Source: Desulfurococcales archaeon
Lineage (GTDB): Archaea; Thermoproteota; Thermoprotei_A; Sulfolobales; Desulfurococcaceae
Assembly (NCBI GenBank): GCA_015521265.1
Contig: WAON01000135.1
Coordinates: 1 to 12,263 of the forward strand
DNA length: 12,263 nucleotides
Direction of reading: 5' to 3'
Shown: piece by piece, positions 8,236 to 12,263 of the stretch
How positions within the stretch are numbered: the stretch's first letter is position 1
Layout: the number at the start of each line of letters is the position of its first letter
Notes under the pieces: generated by a model
Told to the model about the DNA's origin: nothing
The model's input: the letters and a program-made list of their open reading frames with translations, nothing else
Database searches by the model: none
Made by a program: the position numbers and the translations under genes

Positions 8236-9500
8236 AGTCGATCATACCCTTGATAATAGCGTTGGTACTAGTATTGATGTTAGTGCTTGCAACAATATAT
8301 TTTACCACTATGATCGTAACTTATAATGCAAACATATCATCGGGCCCAAAATCAACAAGCGAATGGTGGATATTCGAAGAAGAAATAAAATCAGTACTAC
8401 TAACCAGTCTAATGGAGGGGAGTCAAAAAGCAGCAGAAGCCTTCAATCAAACATTTAAAACACTATACACTGACCAGGGATTCAGCGAAGACCCCAATAG
8501 GGTAATAGTGAGAGAATCCAGGTATGGCTGGGACACAAACAGCTACATATACTACAAGTACAGCAGGTACTCGAGCACAACAATATACTGTCAAACAAAC
8601 GATCCAGATGACCTGTACAAGAAGAACCTAGAAGGATACAATATGAGCAGGACACAGTTCATAGACGCTATCCATAAAGCATCAACAACTGCATCAGCAG
8701 TACTCTCCGACACGGTATGGGCAACACTACAGAGATGGGTTGAGGAGAGATCAACACTCGGGTATAGGATACAGATAATAGACGTACTAGCATACTACTA
8801 CGTAGACCTACAATCAAACCCCACAAACGGATCAATAGGGATCAATAGGGTTGGAGTACACGCAGTAATAGATGTTTACTCGCCTTGGAGCGGATACAAG
8901 AGATTCAGCGAACGAGTCGAGGCCGAGATAAGGACGGTTTTCAAGGAGGGGGTCGAGGGAGACACAGAGATATACATACCGATAAAGACTACAGCCTACC
9001 TAACAATAGGAAACAATAGGATAGCATACATGCTAGACCCAAGCAATATAACAATAATACTATACAGCAAAATGTTCCACAGAATGAGCGAAACAGTATA
9101 CACTCCTGGACAGCTAGACATGGTTAAGCTGAAAGACGTTGCAGGATACTACCATGGAAACGGTGAAACAACACTATACTACGCAGCAGAAATGAAGAGA
9201 AACGTTATAGCACTAATACTAAACAGCATGATCTACAACATGTCCCTAAGCGATCCAGATGCGGACGACTCCTACAGAGTGCCCTGCAGCGAAGACGATC
9301 CGAACACCTATATCGTAAGACACACAATGACATTCTTCATTGGAGGACTACTATACGCAACAATAGACGGCATCTACATGACCACCCCGATCCAAATAGT
9401 ATACACCTACATGTTCGACACAGCCCCAACCAATTACGACTGGGTGTTCGACGACCACATAGTAGGAGACCCAGGACAAGTAACCTTCACAAGCCAGTAA
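8232..9500 (+). CDS. Membrane-anchored pilin-like protein, last gene of the operon
   Basis: This is a 422-aa protein starting at GTG 8232, overlapping the previous stop by four bases, with GTGGTGGG (8219-8225) as ribosome binding site. MKSIIPL leads into a hydrophobic helix (about 4-30), so one N-terminal anchor and an extracellular body are expected. The body mixes helical, charged segments (about 45-80 and 138-172) with beta strands. Two cysteines (120 and 352) could pair. An acidic stretch, SDPDADDSYRVPCSEDDP (340-357), might bind a metal ion, but this is speculative. The C terminus lacks a second membrane helix. I recognise no family. An exact tandem duplication of ATCAATAGGG (8831-8850) lies mid-gene and keeps the reading frame only as two copies. 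By position it is a minor pilin or tip-complex component. Confidence 0.68.
   Translation: MKSIIPLIIALVLVLMLVLATIYFTTMIVTYNANISSGPKSTSEWWIFEEEIKSVLLTSLMEGSQKAAEAFNQTFKTLYTDQGFSEDPNRVIVRESRYGWDTNSYIYYKYSRYSSTTIYCQTNDPDDLYKKNLEGYNMSRTQFIDAIHKASTTASAVLSDTVWATLQRWVEERSTLGYRIQIIDVLAYYYVDLQSNPTNGSIGINRVGVHAVIDVYSPWSGYKRFSERVEAEIRTVFKEGVEGDTEIYIPIKTTAYLTIGNNRIAYMLDPSNITIILYSKMFHRMSETVYTPGQLDMVKLKDVAGYYHGNGETTLYYAAEMKRNVIALILNSMIYNMSLSDPDADDSYRVPCSEDDPNTYIVRHTMTFFIGGLLYATIDGIYMTTPIQIVYTYMFDTAPTNYDWVFDDHIVGDPGQVTFTSQ
8831..8850 (+). repeat. Perfect 10-base tandem duplication inside the 422-aa protein gene
   Basis: ATCAATAGGG occurs twice in direct succession (8831-8840, 8841-8850). The unit is not a multiple of three, so loss of one copy would shift the frame and reach a TAA within a few codons. 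Confidence 0.8.
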
Positions 9501-9557
9501 ATGGCTTTATTAATCAATCCCTACCTACATCCATTATTTCAGAGATATAAACGAATC

Positions 9558-9606
9558 ATTTAAATAATCCGCACAATTTACAATAATTATACGAGGAAAA
9601 ATCCTC
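9558..9606 (+). promoter_or_regulatory. Promoter and 5'-UTR hairpin of the major pilin candidate
   Basis: TATA box ATTTAAATAA is at 9558-9567, and a second AT-rich box, GATATAAA, lies at 9543-9550. The predicted start is near 9587-9592. Directly after it, GAGGA (9593-9597), AAAA, TCCTC (9602-9606) can form a five-pair hairpin at or near the mRNA 5' end, five bases ahead of the ribosome binding site at 9612. The hairpin might stabilise an abundant mRNA; that is inference. Confidence 0.55.
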
Positions 9607-9611
9607 TTGAA

Positions 9612-9618
9612 GGGTGAG
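9612..9618 (+). promoter_or_regulatory. Strong ribosome binding site of the major pilin candidate
   Basis: GGGTGAG ends five bases before ATG 9624 and is close to the crenarchaeal GGTGA consensus. It confirms ATG 9624 as the start. The nearby TTG at 9607 is in a frame stopped by the TGA at 9625. Confidence 0.65.
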
Positions 9619-9623
9619 TACGC

Positions 9624-10058
9624 ATGAAGGCAATCTCCCCAGTAATAGCAACGGTGATCATTGTAGCAGTAGCAATCGCAATCAGTATCGCAGTAGCACT
9701 ATGGATCACCGGAATGACGTCATCATTCACAGGCGTAGAAAAACTAGAGATCGTTAATGCATACGCTACCGGAAATGCCGCGAACGGATGGACTGTAACC
9801 ATCAGCGTCAAAAACACCGGGACTAAGCCAGCAACGATCGACAACATCTTTATAAACAACAAGCCCTACCAGGACTACACGAATGTAACCGCTAATCCTG
9901 ATGTTGCGACTACCTCCGTAACAGTAGATGCTGGTGGCAGCTTACAAATCACACTAACTATTGGAAACAACTCAGGATTCAGCAGTGGACAAACAATAAG
10001 TATTGTAATACACACAGCCAGCGGAGGACAGTACCCAGCAACAGTAACCCTGCCATAA
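9624..10058 (+). CDS. Archaeal type IV pilin, candidate major subunit
   Basis: This 144-aa protein has a textbook archaeal pilin N terminus, MKAISPVIATVIIVAVAIAI. Cleavage by an archaeal prepilin peptidase is expected after Lys2, leaving a hydrophobic helix (about 3-28) as the filament core. The rest is a beta-rich globular domain rich in T, N, S and G (WTVTISVKNTGTKPATIDNI at 56-75, then GQTISIVIHTASGGQYPAT and a final LP), with no cysteine. The pattern W-x-[VI]-T...NTGT-x-P-x-TID and the C-terminal YPAT-x-x-LP recur in the next gene, so the two are paralogs. Sequons at N87 and N115 could carry glycans. Its own promoter, best ribosome binding site and dedicated terminator, separate from the minor-pilin operon, suggest the highest expression of the set. 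An adhesive-pilus subunit is more likely than an archaellin, as no archaellum genes are seen. Confidence 0.88.
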   Translation: MKAISPVIATVIIVAVAIAISIAVALWITGMTSSFTGVEKLEIVNAYATGNAANGWTVTISVKNTGTKPATIDNIFINNKPYQDYTNVTANPDVATTSVTVDAGGSLQITLTIGNNSGFSSGQTISIVIHTASGGQYPATVTLP

Positions 10059-10070
10059 CCCTATAACACG

Positions 10071-10090
10071 GTAATTTCTATTACTTTTTT
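10071..10090 (+). terminator. Stem-loop plus T-run terminator after the major pilin candidate
   Basis: GTAAT (10071-10075) pairs with ATTAC (10080-10084) across a TTCT loop and is followed at once by six T (10085-10090). Archaeal termination depends mainly on the T-run. The stem is short and AT-rich, so it may be secondary. Confidence 0.55.
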
Positions 10091-10117
10091 ATTCAACCCT
10101 CCTGATTATCTATGGTA

Positions 10118-10166
10118 ATAATAAATAATTCAAGTAAGGATCCATTACTAATTAATAGGGAGTGAT
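10118..10166 (+). promoter_or_regulatory. Promoter and ribosome binding site of the second pilin
   Basis: The AT-rich box ATAATAAATAATT lies at 10118-10130, and AGGGAGTGAT at 10157-10166 ends three bases before ATG 10170. The preceding terminator makes a separate transcript likely. The exact box is uncertain in this AT-rich stretch. Confidence 0.45.
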
Positions 10167-10169
10167 TTA

Positions 10170-10667
10170 ATGAGAAGCATTCACCCGGTTATTTCATTTG
10201 TTATTATACTATTCATCGTTATAATGATAAGTTTAGCTTTCGGGTACTGGCTTTCAGATACTACTAAGAGGGAAATGATCGTTTCCGAAGTTGAAATACA
10301 AAATACCTCAGCATCCTACCAGGAAGATTCAGCTCAATGGAATATAACGTTGATCATTAGGAATACGGGTACAAGCCCGATAACAATTGATCAAATAATA
10401 ATCAATAGAGTGGCTGGAACATTGGAAAACACTTATTTAACCTACAGTTACAAGGCATTCAGAGACCCGGCTAGTGGTATAATAACTATTAAACCAGGCG
10501 GGGAAGCCCATCTATCATTCACCCTCGACTCGAAAAACCCGGATCAATCCTCACCCTATTATAGAGAACCAGTTATCAATAATTCATTCGTCCACGGACA
10601 ACTAGTCTCAATCATACTCCACTCAGCAACCGGAGAAGACTATCCAGCTACCCTAGTCCTACCGTGA
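10170..10667 (+). CDS. Archaeal type IV pilin, second paralog
   Basis: This is a 165-aa protein with the prepilin N terminus MRSIHPVISFVII. Cleavage is expected after Arg2, followed by a hydrophobic helix (about 5-27) and a beta-rich extracellular domain. Blocks shared with the 144-aa pilin are WNITLIIRNTGTSPITIDQI (57-76), GQLVSIILHSATGEDYPAT (143-161) and the terminal LP, so the genes are diverged duplicates. The middle (about 80-140) is longer and differs, with more charge and a proline/tyrosine stretch. Sequons at N45, N58 and N137 suggest glycosylation. It might be a minor shaft component, a cap or base pilin, or the subunit of an alternative filament. The His at position 5 in place of the more usual Ser in the SPVI motif is unusual but probably neutral. 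Confidence 0.83.
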   Translation: MRSIHPVISFVIILFIVIMISLAFGYWLSDTTKREMIVSEVEIQNTSASYQEDSAQWNITLIIRNTGTSPITIDQIIINRVAGTLENTYLTYSYKAFRDPASGIITIKPGGEAHLSFTLDSKNPDQSSPYYREPVINNSFVHGQLVSIILHSATGEDYPATLVLP

Positions 10668-10744
10668 TCAACGGCTAAGATAACAGTCAATACAACGAGC
10701 AAACTATGGAAACACACTAATCAATAAGTGGTAAAGTTACACGT

Positions 10745-10847
10745 AAAATAGTGTGCATTACTGCATGTACGACTCATCCACCATTTATAAAAACGATACA
10801 TGTAATTAACCCAACCTAATACGGCATTTAAATGAAAAAATAGTGTG
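10745..10847 (+). promoter_or_regulatory. Repeat-rich control region of the potassium channel gene
   Basis: Two TATA boxes are visible: TTTATAAA with trailing A-run at 10785-10793, and ATTTAAAT at 10826-10833. The second sits about 30 bases before the ATG at 10860, so that transcript would be almost leaderless. An 11-base direct repeat, AAAATAGTGTG, occurs at 10745-10755 and 10837-10847. An imperfect inverted repeat (ATTAC-TG-CATGTA at 10757-10769; TACATGTAAT at 10797-10806) brackets the first TATA box. Such an arrangement suggests regulator binding, but no regulator is identified. Confidence 0.45.
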
Positions 10848-10859
10848 GGGATTTAAGAA

Positions 10860-11882
10860 ATGGTTTCCTTCATTATCTACAGGTTAATTCGTAAGCGTAA
10901 ACTGCTTAGAAGGCTTACACGTACAAGGGTTTTCTACGTAGCATTATTCTTCATAACAATGTGGCTAGTAAACGCCGGGTTATTCTATTATAGTGAACAC
11001 GTCGTAGCTGGGAGGCCTGATATTGATTTCGCCGCGAGTCTTTACTGGAGTATTATAACGATGGCTACGATAGGTTATGGAGATATAACCCCGGTGAGAG
11101 GGCTGGGATGGATCGTTGCGGGATTCGCGGCATTAATGGGAATACTAGCCTACACACTAACCGTATCCGTTATAGCAGACTGGTTTCTCTCAACTAGTAT
11201 GAGGAGGAGTATGGGATTGATGCCTCTCAAGAAGAAAAAGATACTAGTAATAGGTAGTAGTGATGCATGCCGGGAAATAATAGATGAACTAGTAATAAAC
11301 GGCCTCGGGGACCAGGTCGGATGGCTAACCGAGAAACAACCCCGTGGAGTAATTGATATAGACTACCTAATAGGAGATCCAGGATCGGAGGATTCACTGA
11401 GAAAAGCCGGAGCCGGAGGAGCCGAGCACATATACCTATGCCTAGGAGACGATAGTAAAACGATACATACAGCACTACTACTAAAACACATGAATAAGAA
11501 AGCAAGAATATACGCAGTAGTATCAAACGCTAAAACCGAAGAATTACTGAAGGAGGCAGGAGTAGAATACACGGTATCAACAAGACTACTGGGCAGAACT
11601 ATTGCATCAGCAATATTTGAACCAACAGTACTCGAGGTACTATCAGACCTAGTAACAGCACGTGGAAGACTAGACCTCATAGAAGTTGTAGCTGGGGAGA
11701 AGACAACGATTAAAAAACTAGAAGAAGAACTAGCAGCGAAGAATAAGCGAGGCTACAAGGCAATCATTGTTAAAAGGAAAACAGGAGAAATAATCGGAGC
11801 CCTAGACCCAGACACCCAGGTCGAGGAGGGGGATAGGATAGTACTCATAGAGTACCGGATCACCCCCGGATCAAGCCCCTAA
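10860..11882 (+). CDS. Potassium channel with TIGYGD filter and cytoplasmic RCK (TrkA-N/TrkA-C) domains
   Basis: This 340-aa protein of the two-helix, MthK-like class would conduct potassium across the cell membrane as a tetramer. It has a basic cytoplasmic start (1-22), helix M1 (about 24-45), a pore loop with WSIITMATIGYGDITP (63-78) whose TIGYGD is the selectivity filter, and helix M2 (about 82-110). After a lysine-rich linker comes an RCK N-terminal Rossmann domain (about 126-250, with YLIGDPGSEDSLRKAG and LCLGDDSKT). The C-terminal TrkA-C-like domain (about 268-333) ends in GDRIVLIEY. The usual G-x-G-x-x-G nucleotide loop reads GSSDAC (132-137), so classical NAD/ATP binding may be changed or lost. 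Residue ranges are approximate. ATG 10860 is fixed by an in-frame TAA two codons upstream. It has its own promoter and no evident link to the pilus genes. Opening by an intracellular ligand is expected from the family. Confidence 0.92.
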   Translation: MVSFIIYRLIRKRKLLRRLTRTRVFYVALFFITMWLVNAGLFYYSEHVVAGRPDIDFAASLYWSIITMATIGYGDITPVRGLGWIVAGFAALMGILAYTLTVSVIADWFLSTSMRRSMGLMPLKKKKILVIGSSDACREIIDELVINGLGDQVGWLTEKQPRGVIDIDYLIGDPGSEDSLRKAGAGGAEHIYLCLGDDSKTIHTALLLKHMNKKARIYAVVSNAKTEELLKEAGVEYTVSTRLLGRTIASAIFEPTVLEVLSDLVTARGRLDLIEVVAGEKTTIKKLEEELAAKNKRGYKAIIVKRKTGEIIGALDPDTQVEEGDRIVLIEYRITPGSSP

Positions 11883-11915
11883 CCCCCATTATACGGATTC
11901 AAAGAACTGGATCAA

Positions 11916-11978
11916 GTTTAATAACCCTTATAGGATCAGATCATAGTGGATAAGAAAATACACTAAGGAGTTGAGGAG
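11916..11978 (+). promoter_or_regulatory. Promoter and ribosome binding sites of the basic winged-helix gene
   Basis: GTTTAATAA (11916-11924) and CTTATAGG (11927-11934) are TATA-like. AAGGAG (11965-11970) and GAGGAG (11973-11978) are two purine boxes ahead of ATG 11981; the first has the more usual spacing of ten bases. Confidence 0.4.
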
Positions 11979-11980
11979 CA

Positions 11981-12220
11981 ATGCCCGAGAAGAAAACAGC
12001 TAAACAAATAGTATACGAAACACTACTCAAAGAGAAAAGACCGCTATCACCAAAAGAAATACAGAAACTAACAAACCTAAACTATAACACGATCAGGGGA
12101 AGACTACAAGACCTCAAAAAAGAAGGACTAGTAGTAAGAACAGACGAAGGATGGATCGCTAAGGAATACGTAAAACCAAAGAAAAAAGCTAGGAAGACAA
12201 GGAAGAGGAAGAAGAAATAA
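11981..12220 (+). CDS. Small winged-helix DNA-binding protein with Lys/Arg-rich tail
   Basis: This 79-aa protein begins with a helix (TAKQIVYETLLKEKRP, about 6-21), then a helix-turn-helix: LSPKEIQKLTNLNYNTIRGR (22-41) with recognition helix near 35-46. A short wing follows (GLVVRTDEGWIAKE, 49-62). This matches a MarR/ArsR-like winged-helix core. The last 15 residues (65-79) are almost all Lys or Arg, an unstructured basic tail expected to bind the DNA backbone without sequence preference. Because the protein is little more than a DNA-binding core plus tail, it could be a chromatin-type architectural protein or a local regulator; the sequence cannot decide. Its own promoter and a T-run terminator make it a single-gene unit beside the potassium channel. 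Confidence 0.78.
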   Translation: MPEKKTAKQIVYETLLKEKRPLSPKEIQKLTNLNYNTIRGRLQDLKKEGLVVRTDEGWIAKEYVKPKKKARKTRKRKKK

Positions 12221-12234
12221 CTTAATAACTAAAT

Positions 12235-12247
12235 AATTTTCTTTTTT
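12235..12247 (+). terminator. T-rich terminator after the winged-helix gene
   Basis: TTTT, C, TTTTTT at 12237-12247 follows the stop codon by about 16 bases. A pyrimidine tract of this kind is the standard signal for archaeal RNA polymerase release. No stem is needed or seen. Confidence 0.6.
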
Positions 12248-12263
12248 ACAAACAGTCCTATCC

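Noticed and set aside
9587..9862. Minus-strand open frame of 91 codons with hydrophobic stretches
   Set aside because: Its hydrophobicity is the mirror of the pilin signal helix coding sequence; it would also cover the pilin promoter.
651..10667. Archaellum (archaeal flagellum) operon
   Set aside because: There is no ArlH-type KaiC-like ATPase, no ArlF/G signature and no archaellin cluster in the usual order; content fits an adhesive pilus better.
10745..10847. CRISPR-like repeats
   Set aside because: Only two copies of an 11-base repeat, with promoter elements between them and no regular spacers.
10668..10859. tRNA or other stable RNA gene between pilin and channel
   Set aside because: No cloverleaf, T-loop motif or GC-rich helix typical of hyperthermophile RNAs was found; only promoter-like and repeat elements are visible.
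11227..11680. Two overlapping minus-strand open frames
   Set aside because: They are shadows of the RCK domain coding sequence, with no plausible start signals or motifs.

Overview
The window looks like part of a hyperthermophilic crenarchaeal chromosome, most plausibly from the Desulfurococcales; this is inferred from style, not proven. The signs are AT-rich TATA boxes about 26 bases ahead of starts, GGTGA/GGAGG-type ribosome binding sites, frequent TTG and GTG starts, heavy ATA/AGG codon use, archaeal class III (prepilin) signal peptides, and pilins ending in a YPAT-x-x-LP motif.

Layout. Bases 1-446 (minus strand) hold the N-terminal 148 codons of a type II/IV secretion-type ATPase (GspE/TadA/ArlI superfamily) that runs off the left edge. 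After a 204-base divergent promoter region, bases 651-9500 hold a tightly packed plus-strand operon of seven genes. The first encodes a polytopic membrane platform protein of the TadC/ArlJ/GspF family with two T2SSF domains. The next six proteins each have a single N-terminal membrane helix of prepilin type and a large extracellular domain: two tandem paralogs (about 250 aa), an 886-aa protein with a DUF2341 domain and a LamG-like region, and proteins of 383, 130 and 422 aa. Gaps in the last five genes are 1, -4, 3 and -4 bases, so translation is probably coupled.

Bases 9501-10667 carry two monocistronic pilin genes, each with its own promoter and strong ribosome binding site. The first (144 aa, consensus KAISPVIAT signal, 5'-UTR hairpin, stem-loop plus T-run terminator) is the best candidate for the major filament subunit. 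The second (165 aa) is a diverged paralog. Together with the ATPase and platform this forms a complete-looking archaeal type IV pilus locus: motor, membrane platform, abundant shaft pilins, and a set of elaborate minor pilins likely to build a tip or initiation complex or to bind surfaces. No prepilin peptidase is visible here.

The right end is apparently unrelated to pili. It has a two-helix potassium channel with a TIGYGD filter and cytoplasmic RCK domains (10860-11882), preceded by a repeat-rich control region, and a 79-aa winged-helix protein with a lysine/arginine tail (11981-12220) followed by a T-rich terminator. No tRNA, rRNA, CRISPR array or insertion sequence was seen. No stretch above 300 bases lacks a gene.
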